A DNA stretch of 64,000 nucleotides. Source: Chitinimonas koreensis. GTDB taxonomy: Bacteria > Pseudomonadota > Gammaproteobacteria > Burkholderiales > Chitinimonadaceae. Positions 56,490-64,000 of this stretch are shown here, one piece after another. Where the stretch lies: the NCBI RefSeq assembly GCF_014353015.1, contig NZ_CP060704.1:4799001-4863000 (forward strand), in the 5' to 3' direction. A program made the translations under genes and the position numbers. Every line of letters begins with the position of its first letter. Positions within the stretch are counted from its first letter, which is position 1. The notes below the pieces were generated by a model, which worked only from the letters and a program-made list of their open reading frames with translations, was not told where the DNA came from and ran no database searches.

Positions 56490-56850
56490 GACGCCCGGCA
56501 CAGCCGGGCTGCAAGTGACTTCACAGCAGCTCGGCAGCTTTACTGTAGCTCCCTGATTCACCCCTACTCCCCCGCCCTCGCCGCTCCGGGGTCCCCGCAA
56601 AGTCGAAGACTTTGTGGGGTGGACCAGAGGGAGCCTCGCTGGCGCTCGTTCGCTCTCCGTAGCGCTCTACAGCTAGGCATGTCGCTGCGCTCATGCCGCG
56701 ACCGTCGCCATTGCCGCTGCATCGGTTCGAGGCGTAGGAGCGGCTTCAGCTGCGAATGGCCGATGCTTCGCCACCGCCTTTCGTAGGTCGGGCTTTACGC
56801 CCGACAGCGGCGTCTCCATGCAGCGCAGTCGGGCATGAAGCCCGACCTAC
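56490..56850. repeat. Composite repeat block: element E, its extension, half REP B and REP pair A
   Basis: Hairpin GCCCGGCACAGCCGGGC (possible ppa terminator), CTCCCCCGCCCTCGC, an inserted GGGGTCCCCGCAAAGTCGAAG stretch, GAGCCTCGCTGGCGCTCGT, CTAGGCATGTCGCTGCGCTC, GTAGGAGCGGCTTCAGC, then a complete family A pair (56783-56850). It parallels 3905-4106. From here to the M13 peptidase start nothing else was recognised. Confidence 0.8.
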
Positions 56851-57040
56851 GGCTCGGCTCCTCCGCTTCCATTCGCCTGGGCGACATCAGTTCCATCTGT
56901 CGCGCCGACGCATCGAATTTATGCAGCCCATCCAGGCATGCGACGCTTCATCACATGCCGGTCGCGCAGCCGTGGCGATTGCCGCATAAGCTCCCGATCG
57001 CCGCGCCACCCCTTGCGGCGCAATCAGGGGACATCCACCG

Positions 57041-59053
57041 ATGCAGCTCACACGTCTTGCCGGCGCCATCGCGCTGGCCCTTCCGCTTTGCGTCTTCGCC
57101 GCGCCCAAGTCGGGCATCGTGCGCGACAACTTCGATCCTTCGGTCCGCATCCAGGACGACCTCTACGCTGCCATCAACGGCGGCTGGGAGAAGCGCACCG
57201 AGATCCCGGCCGACCGCATCAGCTGGGGCGCCTTCCACGAGCTGCGCGACCTGTCCGAACAGCGCGTGCGCGAGATCGTCGAGCAGGCGGCCAGCGACCG
57301 CGACGACCCGGCCGCCCGCCAGATCGCCGATTTCTACGCCAGCTTCATGGACGAGGCGCGCGCCGACCAGCTCGGCGTGGCGCCGCTCAAGCCGCTGCTC
57401 GACCAGATCGCCGCCGCGCACGACCGCGCCGCCGTCGTCCGCCTGCTCGGCCAGCTGCAGCCGGCCGCCATCGGCCTGCCGCTGCGCGTCCGCGTCGACC
57501 AGGACAGCAAGGATTCGAGCCGCTACCTGCTCGAACTGCGCCAGGGCGGCCTGGGCCTGCCCGACCGCGACTACTACACCGAGAAGGACGCCCGCTTCGT
57601 CGCCGCGCGCGCGGCCTACCGCAACTACCTGGTCACCCTGTTCACGCTCGACGGCGACACCGCGGCGCAGGCGGCCAAGCGCGCCGACACGGTGTTCGCG
57701 CTCGAGGCGAAGATCGCCAAGGTGCAATGGAGCAAGGTCGACAACCGCGATCCGGAAAAGACCTACAACAAGCTCGACCGCGCCGGCCTCAAGCGGTTGA
57801 CCGCCAAGTTCGACTGGGACGCCTTCCTGGCCGCCGCCGGCGCCGCCAAGGTCGCCGAGGCCAACCTGGCCCAGCCGAGCTACGCCCGCGCGCTGGCGAC
57901 CCTGCTGGCCAGCGAGAAGCCGGCCGCCTGGCGCGACTACCTGCGCGCCCGCGCGCTCGACGGCTATGCGCCCTTCCTGTCCAAGCCCTTCGTCGACGCC
58001 AGCTTCGTCTTCCACGACCAGACCCTGACCGGCGCCAAGGAACTGCGTCCGCGCTGGAAGCGCGGCGTGGCCCTGGTCGAGGGCGGCCTGGGCGAGTCGG
58101 TCGGCAAGCGCTACGTCGCCAAGTACTTCCCGCCGGCGGCCAAGCAGAAGATGGAGACCCTGGTCGGCAACCTGCTCAAGGCCTACGCCCAGAGCATCGA
58201 CAAGCTGGCCTGGATGAGCCCGGCCACGCGCGAGCAGGCGCACGCCAAGCTGGCCAACTACATGGTCAAGATCGGCTACCCCGAGCAATGGCGCGACTAC
58301 GACGCGCTGACGGTGCAGGCCGGCGACCTGGTCGGCAACGTGCAGCGCAGCGCGCGCTTCGACTACGACTACGAGCTGGCGCGGCTGGGCCGGCCGGTCG
58401 ACCGCGCCGAATGGGGCATGACGCCGCAGACGGTGAACGCCTACTACAACCCCTCGCTCAACGAGATCGTGTTCCCGGCCGCCATCCTGCAGCCGCCGTT
58501 CTTCGACGCCGAAGCCGACGACGCGGTCAACTACGGCGGCATCGGCGCGGTGATCGGCCACGAGATCAGCCATGGCTTCGACGACCAGGGCAGCAAGTTC
58601 GACGGCCGCGGCAATCTGCGCAACTGGTGGCAGGAGCAGGATCGCCAGGCCTTCGGCGGCCTGACCGCGCGGCTGGTGGCGCAGTACGGGCGCTACGAGC
58701 CGCTGCCGGGCCGCTTCGTCAACGGCAAGCTGACGCTGGGCGAGAACATCGCCGACCTGTCCGGCCTGCAGATCGCCTACAAGGCCTACCGCCTGAGCCT
58801 CGAAGGCAAGCCGGCGCAGACGATCGACGGCTTCGACGACGACCAGCGCTTCTTCATCGGCTTCGCCCAGGTCTGGCGCAGCAAGACCCGCGACGAGCGC
58901 GCCTTGCAGTTGCTGACCATCGATCCGCACTCGCCGTCGCACTTCCGCCCGATCGGCGCGGCGGTGAACTCGGACGCCTTCGCCGCCGCCTTCGGGGTGA
59001 AGCAGGGCGACCGCATGTACAAGCCGGAGAGCGAGCGCATCCGCATCTGGTAA
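57041..59053 (+). CDS. M13 family metallopeptidase (neprilysin/PepO-like), exported
   Basis: 670 residues with signal peptide (MQLTRLAGAIALALPLCVFA). Zinc-binding HEISH at 507-511 within GAVIGHEISHGFDDQG, third zinc ligand Glu568 in GENIADLSG, substrate-binding NAYYNPSLNEIVFPA and the C-terminal PHSPSHFRPIGAAVNSDAFAAAF ending in RIRIW, as in PepO/neprilysin. N-terminal DLYAAINGGWEKRTEIPADR is the usual M13 opening. Acts on short peptides in the periplasm. Monocistronic, with its own terminator. Confidence 0.96.
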   Translation: MQLTRLAGAIALALPLCVFAAPKSGIVRDNFDPSVRIQDDLYAAINGGWEKRTEIPADRISWGAFHELRDLSEQRVREIVEQAASDRDDPAARQIADFYASFMDEARADQLGVAPLKPLLDQIAAAHDRAAVVRLLGQLQPAAIGLPLRVRVDQDSKDSSRYLLELRQGGLGLPDRDYYTEKDARFVAARAAYRNYLVTLFTLDGDTAAQAAKRADTVFALEAKIAKVQWSKVDNRDPEKTYNKLDRAGLKRLTAKFDWDAFLAAAGAAKVAEANLAQPSYARALATLLASEKPAAWRDYLRARALDGYAPFLSKPFVDASFVFHDQTLTGAKELRPRWKRGVALVEGGLGESVGKRYVAKYFPPAAKQKMETLVGNLLKAYAQSIDKLAWMSPATREQAHAKLANYMVKIGYPEQWRDYDALTVQAGDLVGNVQRSARFDYDYELARLGRPVDRAEWGMTPQTVNAYYNPSLNEIVFPAAILQPPFFDAEADDAVNYGGIGAVIGHEISHGFDDQGSKFDGRGNLRNWWQEQDRQAFGGLTARLVAQYGRYEPLPGRFVNGKLTLGENIADLSGLQIAYKAYRLSLEGKPAQTIDGFDDDQRFFIGFAQVWRSKTRDERALQLLTIDPHSPSHFRPIGAAVNSDAFAAAFGVKQGDRMYKPESERIRIW

Positions 59054-59073
59054 GCCGGCAAGCCGCACCGGAG

Positions 59074-59101
59074 AACGGGCCATCCTCGGATGGCCCGTTT
59101 T
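59074..59101 (+). terminator. Terminator of the M13 peptidase gene
   Basis: 12-bp perfect stem AACGGGCCATCC / GGATGGCCCGTT with a two-base loop, followed by TT and a TGC tail. Confidence 0.85.
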
Positions 59102-59229
59102 GCATGACGCATCGGCATTTGCGGGCGTCGGTACAAATTCGATGCGAATCAACCACTTGCCGACCACCTTCACGGGCTCGTCATACAGCCGTGGCTAATA
59201 TGCGGCTTTTCGCCAACCGGGAGGCCCGC

Positions 59230-59754
59230 ATGATCCGCTACGAGAAGACCGCGCAGGGACGCGACGAGATCGACCGGCGCAGCCACGGCCTGCCCGCGCG
59301 GGCGCGCCGGCTGCTGCTGCTGATCGACGGCCGGAAGGATCTGACCGAACTGGCCAGCGTCACCGGCCTCGGACTCGACACCGACGAGCTGCTGGCGCAG
59401 CTGCAGGCCGGCGGTTTCATCGCGGTGGTCGGCGCCCCGCGGCCGATGCCGCCGACGCCGGCCGCCGTGGCCGCACCGATGCCGACCGTGGCGCCGCGGG
59501 CCGAGGGCGCGGCGGTCGACGCCGCGCCGGCCGACCCGGCGGACTGGATCGAGGTCAAGCAGCTGATGCTCGACAGCACGCGGCAATACCTGGGCCTGAT
59601 GGGCGCCGACCTCGGCCGCCGCATCGAGGCCGCCCAGGACGCCGACGGCCTGCGCAGCTGCATGGCGCGCTGGAGCCTGGCGCTGCGCGAGAGCCGGCAG
59701 GGGCAGGCGGTGGCCGGGACCTACCTGGAACAGGCGCGGGCGGTGCTGGGCTGA
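59230..59754 (+). CDS. Hypothetical protein with winged-helix-like N-terminus
   Basis: 174 residues from ATG at MIRYEKTAQGRDEI, with GGGAGG six bases upstream; an ATG ten codons earlier lacks such a site. Residues 10-70 (RRSHGLPARARRLLLLIDGRKDLTELASVTGLGLDTDELLAQLQAGGFIAVV) look like a winged-helix domain of a type common in betaproteobacterial hypothetical proteins. A Pro/Ala linker follows (about 75-110), then a helical C-terminal domain (DWIEVKQLMLDSTRQYLG ... LEQARAVLG). No signal peptide. Role unknown, perhaps regulatory. Confidence 0.7.
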   Translation: MIRYEKTAQGRDEIDRRSHGLPARARRLLLLIDGRKDLTELASVTGLGLDTDELLAQLQAGGFIAVVGAPRPMPPTPAAVAAPMPTVAPRAEGAAVDAAPADPADWIEVKQLMLDSTRQYLGLMGADLGRRIEAAQDADGLRSCMARWSLALRESRQGQAVAGTYLEQARAVLG

Positions 59755-59813
59755 GCGGCGTTACAGTTCATAGGCATGACGGTTCCAAGGCCCTGCCCTG
59801 CGACGTCACCCCG

Positions 59814-60929
59814 TCATCCAGCAACCACCGCCGCCTCATCCACCCAGGCCGGATAATCGATATACCCGCGCGCCCCGCCGCCGAACAGCGTGCCGCGATC
59901 CAGCTCCGCCAGCGGTAGCCCCTCGCGCAGCCGCCGCGGCAAATCCGGATTGGCGACGAAAAGCCGGCCGAAGGCGACCAGATCGGCCAGCCTCGCGTCG
60001 AGCACCCGCCGCGCCTTGGCCAGGTCGTAGCGTCCCGCATAGATCAGCGTGCCGCGGAAACGCCGGCGGAAATCCTCGCGCAAGGCCCAGGGGAAATCGG
60101 GCGCGCTGTCCCAGTCGTCCTCGACGATGTGCACATAGGCCACGCCGAGCGCATCGAGCCGGTCCAGCGCCGCGCCGAACAGCCCGGCCGGATCGGGATC
60201 GTGCATGTCCTTGAACGGCACGAACGGCGACAGCCGCACGCCGACGCGGTCGCGGCCGATCGCCGCGCTCACCGCCTCCACCACCTCGCTCATGAAACGC
60301 AGCCGATTCTCGATGGAACCGCCATAGGCGTCGTCGCGCCGATTGCTGCTCGACTGCAGGAACTGGTCGACCAGGTAGCCGTTGGCGCCGTGGATCTCGA
60401 CCAGGTCGAAGCCGGCCTCGCGCGCGCAGCGGGCGGCGTGGGCGAACTGGCCGACGATGGCGCCGATCTCCTCGATCTCCAGTGCGCGCGGCATCGGCAC
60501 TTCGGCCATGCCGCCGACGCCGTCGTCGCCGACCAGCCAGACCGCGGTATCGGCCGGCTTGATCGCCGACGGCCCGGCAGGCGGCCGGCCGCCGTGGAAG
60601 GCCGGGTGCGATACCCGGCCGGTGTGCCACAGCTGCACGGCGATGCGGCCGCCGGCCGCGTGCACCGCCTCGGTCACGCCGCGCCAGGCGGCGATCTGCG
60701 CCGCGGTGTAGAGGCCGGGCGAGCCGGAATAGCCCTGCGCGCCGGGGCCGACCTGAGTGGCCTCGGTCACGATCAGGCCGGCGCCGGCGCGCTGGGCGTA
60801 GTAGGCGACCGCCAGCGGCGACGGCAGCTCGGCCGCGTCGGCGCGCGAACGCGTCATCGGCGCCATCACGATGCGGTTGGGCAGGGTCAGCGGGCCGAGC
60901 GCGGCGGGGGTGAACAGGGGGTGGGTCAT
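59814..60929 (-). CDS. Old yellow enzyme family NADH:flavin oxidoreductase (alkene reductase)
   Basis: 371 residues. FMN-dependent TIM barrel: N-terminal LFTPAALGPLTLPNRIVMAPMTRSRA, AVQLWHTGRVSH, the catalytic/ligand block EIHGANGYLVDQFLQ, NRRDDAYGGSIENRLRF and the phosphate-binding GRLFVANPDLPRRL. NemA/OYE enzymes reduce alpha,beta-unsaturated carbonyls, nitrate esters and N-ethylmaleimide. ATG at MTHPLFTPA. It is on the same strand as the SDR-VOC pair but separated by a family C repeat. Confidence 0.95.
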   Translation of the reverse strand: MTHPLFTPAALGPLTLPNRIVMAPMTRSRADAAELPSPLAVAYYAQRAGAGLIVTEATQVGPGAQGYSGSPGLYTAAQIAAWRGVTEAVHAAGGRIAVQLWHTGRVSHPAFHGGRPPAGPSAIKPADTAVWLVGDDGVGGMAEVPMPRALEIEEIGAIVGQFAHAARCAREAGFDLVEIHGANGYLVDQFLQSSSNRRDDAYGGSIENRLRFMSEVVEAVSAAIGRDRVGVRLSPFVPFKDMHDPDPAGLFGAALDRLDALGVAYVHIVEDDWDSAPDFPWALREDFRRRFRGTLIYAGRYDLAKARRVLDARLADLVAFGRLFVANPDLPRRLREGLPLAELDRGTLFGGGARGYIDYPAWVDEAAVVAG

Positions 60930-60980
60930 CGTGGCAGGCTCCTGGGCGAGAGATGTGGATTCAGGGGTGGCGATCGGGAT

Positions 60981-61087
60981 TCACCGCGGAGGACGCCGAG
61001 GACGCGGAGGGAAGCACCCGAGGAATCGCGTAGTACGACATCTGCGCCGACGCACGCCTCCGCGTCCTCGGCGTCCTCCGCGGTCAA
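60981..61087. repeat. Repeat family C, longest copy
   Basis: Arms ACCGCGGAGGACGCCGAGG (ACGCGGAGG) and its inverted copy CGCGTCCTCGGCGTCCTCCGC around about 45 unique bases. Confidence 0.85.
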
Positions 61088-61122
61088 GCCGTTCAGCATC
61101 GAACGACCCCGCGCAGCAGCCC

Positions 61123-61545
61123 TCAATAGGTCTGCTCGCGGCCGAGCCGGCCGCCGGCGCGATCGGCCGGCGCATCGATCTCGAGCAGCAGGCCGCCCGG
61201 CAGCCGGGCGAACAGCTGGGCGGTGCGGCCGTCGGGCGAACGCGCCTGGTGCGCCAGCAGGCCGGCGGCGGCCAGCCGCGCGGCGACCCGGCTGCCGGGC
61301 GCCTCGACGCGGAAGGCCAGGTGGGCGAAGCGGGCCAGGCCGCAATCCGGCTCGGCCGCCTCGACCAGGTGCAGGCAGGCGCCGTCGGCGCCGTACAGCC
61401 AGTGGCCGGGAAAGCCGAAGTCGGGCCGCTCGCCGCGGCGCAGGCCAAGCAGGTCCTCGAACAAGGCGGCGCTGGCCGCGCTGTCGCGGCTCAGCAGCGC
61501 GACGTGGTCGAAGCGGGCCGCTGCGGCGTGGTTGCGCGCGCTCAC
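61123..61545 (-). CDS. VOC family protein (glyoxalase/dioxygenase-like)
   Basis: 140 residues from GTG (SARNHAAAARFDHVALLS), overlapping the SDR stop in GTGA. Two beta-alpha-beta-beta-beta repeats: FDHVALLSRDSAASAALFEDLLGL and FAHLAFRVEAPGSRVAARLAAAGL, with candidate metal ligands His, His and Glu (DHVAL, AHLAF, LLEIDAP). Enzymatic activity unknown. Co-transcribed with the upstream SDR. Confidence 0.85.
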   Translation of the reverse strand: MSARNHAAAARFDHVALLSRDSAASAALFEDLLGLRRGERPDFGFPGHWLYGADGACLHLVEAAEPDCGLARFAHLAFRVEAPGSRVAARLAAAGLLAHQARSPDGRTAQLFARLPGGLLLEIDAPADRAGGRLGREQTY

Positions 61546-62285
61546 AGCAGTCCCCCGCCCTCGACGTCGAGCACCGCGCCGGTCATGAAGCCGTTGCGCA
61601 TCGCCAGCAGGTAAGCCGCCGCGATCTCCTCGGCGCGGCCGACCCGGCCGACCGGCAGTCCGCCGCCGATTCGCTCGAACAGCGCGTCGCGCGCCGGCCC
61701 GGCCAGGTGATGCCAGGCTTCGGTATCGGTCACGCCGGGCGACACCACGTTGACGCGCAACGGCGCCAGCTCGCGCGCCAGCGACTTGGCCAACGCCTCG
61801 GCGGCGGCGTTCATGGTGCTCTTGACCAGGCTGCCGGCCGAGAAGCGGCGCGACAAGAGGCCCGAGGTCAGCGTGATCGAGCCGCCCGGCCGCAGATGGC
61901 CGAGCGCGGCCTGGGCCGCTTCGAGCTGGCCCCAGAACTTGACGTCGAAGGCGGCGCGCGCGGCCGCGACATCGAGTTCGGCGAACACAGGCGAGCTGTT
62001 CGACGAGCCCTTGGGCGAGGCGAACTGCGGCCCGACCGTCAGCACCAGGTGATCGAAATCGCCGATACGGCCGAACAGCGCGTCGAGGCTGGCGCGCTCG
62101 GTCACATCGACGTGTTCGGCCCGCGCGCCGAGCCCGGCCGCCGCCGCGGCCAGCCGCTCGCCCTCGCGGCCGGCGACGATCACCGCGGCGCCGTCGGCAC
62201 GGGCGGCGGCGGCCACCGCGCGGCCGATGCCGCTGCCGCCGCCGATGACGACGACGGTCTGTTCGCTGAGGGTGGATCGGGTCAT
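61542..62285 (-). CDS. Short-chain dehydrogenase/reductase-like protein without YxxxK
   Basis: 247 residues from ATG at MTRSTLSEQTVVVIGGGSGIG; a longer upstream frame crosses the divergent promoter and is rejected. The cofactor motif GGGSGIGRAVA and the C-terminal ELAPLRVNVVSPGVTDTEAW and GAVLDVEGGGLL are typical SDR. Where the catalytic YxxxK is expected the sequence reads RRFSAGSLVKSTMNAAAEAL: the Lys is there but the Tyr is not. A divergent SDR branch shares this layout. It is divergent from a LysR gene, which probably controls it. Confidence 0.88.
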   Translation of the reverse strand: MTRSTLSEQTVVVIGGGSGIGRAVAAAARADGAAVIVAGREGERLAAAAAGLGARAEHVDVTERASLDALFGRIGDFDHLVLTVGPQFASPKGSSNSSPVFAELDVAAARAAFDVKFWGQLEAAQAALGHLRPGGSITLTSGLLSRRFSAGSLVKSTMNAAAEALAKSLARELAPLRVNVVSPGVTDTEAWHHLAGPARDALFERIGGGLPVGRVGRAEEIAAAYLLAMRNGFMTGAVLDVEGGGLL

Positions 62286-62385
62286 GGCGCTGCTCCTTGC
62301 GGGTTGGAATGCGGCCATTGTCCGCAACCGAACACGGCGCGATAATCCGGTCGATATTTGTTTATTCATCAATCCATATTTGACA

Positions 62386-63300
62386 ATGATCGCGCTCGAC
62401 GACCTGCGCCTGCTGATCCGCATCGAGGAACTGGGCAATCTGTCGGCCGCCGCGCGCCAGCTCGGCTGGCTGCCGGCCTCGGCCAGCGCCGCGCTCAAGC
62501 GGGTCGAGGGCGAGCTCGGCGCGCGGCTGTTCGAACGCACCACCCGCAGCATGCGGGCGAGCCCGGCCGGCCGGCATTACCTGGCCGCCTGCCGCGAGGC
62601 GCTGGCGGCGCTCGAAGCCGGCGCCGAAGGGCTGGCGCAGGACCGCGCCGCGCTGGCCGGCACGGTGCGCATCGCCGCGCCGAGCGACCTCGGCCGCACC
62701 TTGCTGCGCGACTGGCTCGACCAGTTGCAGGCCGCCCATCCGCAGCTGCGCGTCACGGTGCGGCTCGGCGACCAGCTGAGCGACCTGCTGCGCGACGACG
62801 TCGACTTCGCGCTGCGCTACGGCCAGCTGGCCGATTCGGCGCTGCTGCGGCGGCCGCTGGCGAACGTGCGGCGGCTGGTGGTCGGCGCGCCGGCTTACTT
62901 CGCCCGCCGCGGCCGGCCCGCCTCGCCGGCCGAGCTGGCCGATCACAACTGCCTGGTGCTGCTGCGCGGCGATGCGGCGATCGACGGCTGGACGCTGCTG
63001 GCCGACGGCCGCGAGACGGTGGTGAACGTCGCCGGCGATCGCCAGTCCGACGACGGCGCGCTGCTGCGCGACTGGGCGCTGGCCGGCCACGGCCTCTGCT
63101 ACAAGAGCTGGTTCGACGTGGCCGGGGACGTCGCCGCCGGCCGGCTGGAGGCGGCGCTGCCGGCCGCCAGCGCGCCCGAGGTCTCGCTGCAGCTGGTGAG
63201 CCTGGCGCGCCGCCACCGGCCGCGCCGGCTCGAAGCCTGCGCCGACTTCCTGGCCGAGCGCTGCGCCGAGTTCGCGGCGCGGCATCCGTTCCCGGCATAG
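62386..63300 (+). CDS. LysR family transcriptional regulator
   Basis: 304 residues from ATG at MIALDDLRLLIRIEELGN. N-terminal helix-turn-helix (LSAAARQLGWLPASASAALKRVEGELGARLFERTTRSM) followed by the periplasmic-binding-like effector domain (GTVRIAAPSDLGRTLLRDWL, DVDFALRYGQLADS, VNVAGDRQSDDGALLRDWALAGHGL). The 100-bp AT-rich spacer shared with the divergent SDR-VOC genes (ATATTTG...CAAT region at about 62354-62385) is the likely binding site. Effector unknown. Confidence 0.93.
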   Translation: MIALDDLRLLIRIEELGNLSAAARQLGWLPASASAALKRVEGELGARLFERTTRSMRASPAGRHYLAACREALAALEAGAEGLAQDRAALAGTVRIAAPSDLGRTLLRDWLDQLQAAHPQLRVTVRLGDQLSDLLRDDVDFALRYGQLADSALLRRPLANVRRLVVGAPAYFARRGRPASPAELADHNCLVLLRGDAAIDGWTLLADGRETVVNVAGDRQSDDGALLRDWALAGHGLCYKSWFDVAGDVAAGRLEAALPAASAPEVSLQLVSLARRHRPRRLEACADFLAERCAEFAARHPFPA

Positions 63301-63382
63301 CCGGGGCGGGTTCCAGGGCGGCGGCAGGTCGGAAGCCAGGGCCTGCCGCGCGCACCGGGCATTCCGACGGCGATCTCGGCCA

Positions 63383-63495
63383 AGGACGCTGCCGGAATGA
63401 ATTCCGATCTACATTTTCAGGGCGCTCCCCCACTCCATCGGCCTGCCGGCGGCGTCACCCCATCGGCGGCGCTGCCGGAAATCGAATTCCGTCCC
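63383..63495. repeat. Diverged family A2 arms
   Basis: GCTGCCGGAATGAATTCCGATCTAC (63389-63412) and GCTGCCGGAAATCGAATTCCG (63471-63491) resemble the two arms of the element at 15015, here 60 bases apart. Confidence 0.55.
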
Positions 63496-63542
63496 GCATC
63501 CGGTCACTGAACCACCCGATCCAACCACCTGGAATTCCCGCC

Positions 63543-64000
63543 ATGCACACCACCCAGCTCGGCCGCAGCGACCTGCGCGTCTCGCGCCTCTGCCTCGGCA
63601 CCATGACCTTCGGCGAGCAGAACAGCGAGGCCGAATCGCATCGCCTGCTCGATCTCGCCCGCGACCGCGGCATCGACTTCGTCGACGTCGCCGAGATGTA
63701 CCCGGTGCCGGCCCGCGCCGAGACCCAGGGCCTGAGCGAGGCCTATGTCGGCAGCTGGCTGGCGCGCCAGCCGCGCGACAAGGTGATCGTCGCCAGCAAG
63801 GTGGCCGGCCCCGGCCGCGGCCTGCGCTGGCTGCGCGACCCGCTGACCTGCGACGGCGGCCAGATCGCCGCGGCGCTCGAAGCGAGCCTGCGCCGGCTGC
63901 GCACCGACTACATCGACCTGTACCAGATCCACTGGCCGGCCCGCAGCGTGCCGATGTTCGGCGCCAGCCAGTACGAGCCGGCCGACGAAAGCGGCCGGCC
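63543..64000 (+). CDS. tas: Tas-like NADP(H)-dependent aldo/keto reductase, C-terminus cut off
   Basis: 152 codons to the window edge. Starts MHTTQLGRSDLRVSRLCLGT; the blocks TMTFGEQNSEAE, DVAEMYPVPARAETQGLSE, SKVAGPGRG and DYIDLYQIHWPAR are nearly those of E. coli Tas. The AKR catalytic Asp (in VDVAEMY), Tyr (MY) and Lys (in ASKVAG) are present. The His of QIHWPAR completes the tetrad. Physiological substrate unknown. Confidence 0.93.
   Translation, partial: MHTTQLGRSDLRVSRLCLGTMTFGEQNSEAESHRLLDLARDRGIDFVDVAEMYPVPARAETQGLSEAYVGSWLARQPRDKVIVASKVAGPGRGLRWLRDPLTCDGGQIAAALEASLRRLRTDYIDLYQIHWPARSVPMFGASQYEPADESGR

Noticed and set aside
56951..59173. A 740-codon open frame antisense to the M13 peptidase
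   Set aside because: Shadow frame; the plus strand has signal peptide and zinc motif.

Overview
The window is 64 kb of very GC-rich (about 70 %) bacterial chromosome. The gene content (hemH, hemF, sbcB, gltBD, a pcnB-folK-deoxynucleoside kinase and panB-panC cluster, a MoxR/DUF58/TgpA cluster) and the protein sequences fit a betaproteobacterium, most likely near the Neisseriales/Burkholderiales (a Chitinimonas- or Chitinibacteraceae-like organism is my best guess; this is inference). No rRNA, tRNA, CRISPR array, complete insertion sequence or prophage was seen.

Layout. 1-9 kb: a beta-propeller protein cut by the left edge, a secreted protein plus CapA-like protein, a MoaD/ThiS-like protein, ferrochelatase, a DUF1513 protein, a small membrane protein and TruC, then an intergenic region holding three copies of a roughly 100-bp module with fixed internal spacings and DnaA-box-like 9-mers. 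9-24 kb: TgpA/DUF58/MoxR operon, a histone-deacetylase-like hydrolase with a DMT exporter, dienelactone hydrolase, serine hydrolase, an ABC exporter overlapping sbcB, rfbD and a ParE/ribbon-helix-helix toxin-antitoxin pair. 24-34 kb: DUF5610 protein, the gltBD glutamate synthase operon with a long structured leader, an AEC transporter and hemF, whose reading frame contains a palindromic repeat. 34-45 kb: pantothenate genes panB and panC interleaved with two acetyltransferases, a chemotaxis receptor, deoxynucleoside kinase, folK, pcnB, a PhzF-like protein, yaaA and an HD-GYP phosphodiesterase with a zinc ribbon. 46-52 kb: a glucose/mannose-type ABC importer (gtsA-gtsB-gtsC plus ATPase) with a recognisable promoter and terminator, next to an orphan sensor kinase. 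52-64 kb: an acyl-CoA synthetase/GNAT fusion (protein acetyltransferase type), a copper-chaperone-like protein, ppa, an M13 peptidase, an old-yellow-enzyme reductase, an SDR/VOC pair divergent from a LysR regulator, and a Tas-like aldo/keto reductase cut by the right edge.

Two features run through the whole window. First, intergenic spaces are packed with short palindromic repeats of at least eight families. Several share a GTAG foot followed by a hairpin and occur as head-to-head pairs, the hallmark of REP elements; others are long nested palindromes placed inside operons. Second, six otherwise well-conserved genes (tgpA twice, yaaA, the importer ATPase, the sensor kinase and the essential ppa), and probably moxR and the start of the kinase, are each restored by adding one G or C to a short G/C run. 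I read these as sequence errors rather than decay and annotated each gene as one CDS.
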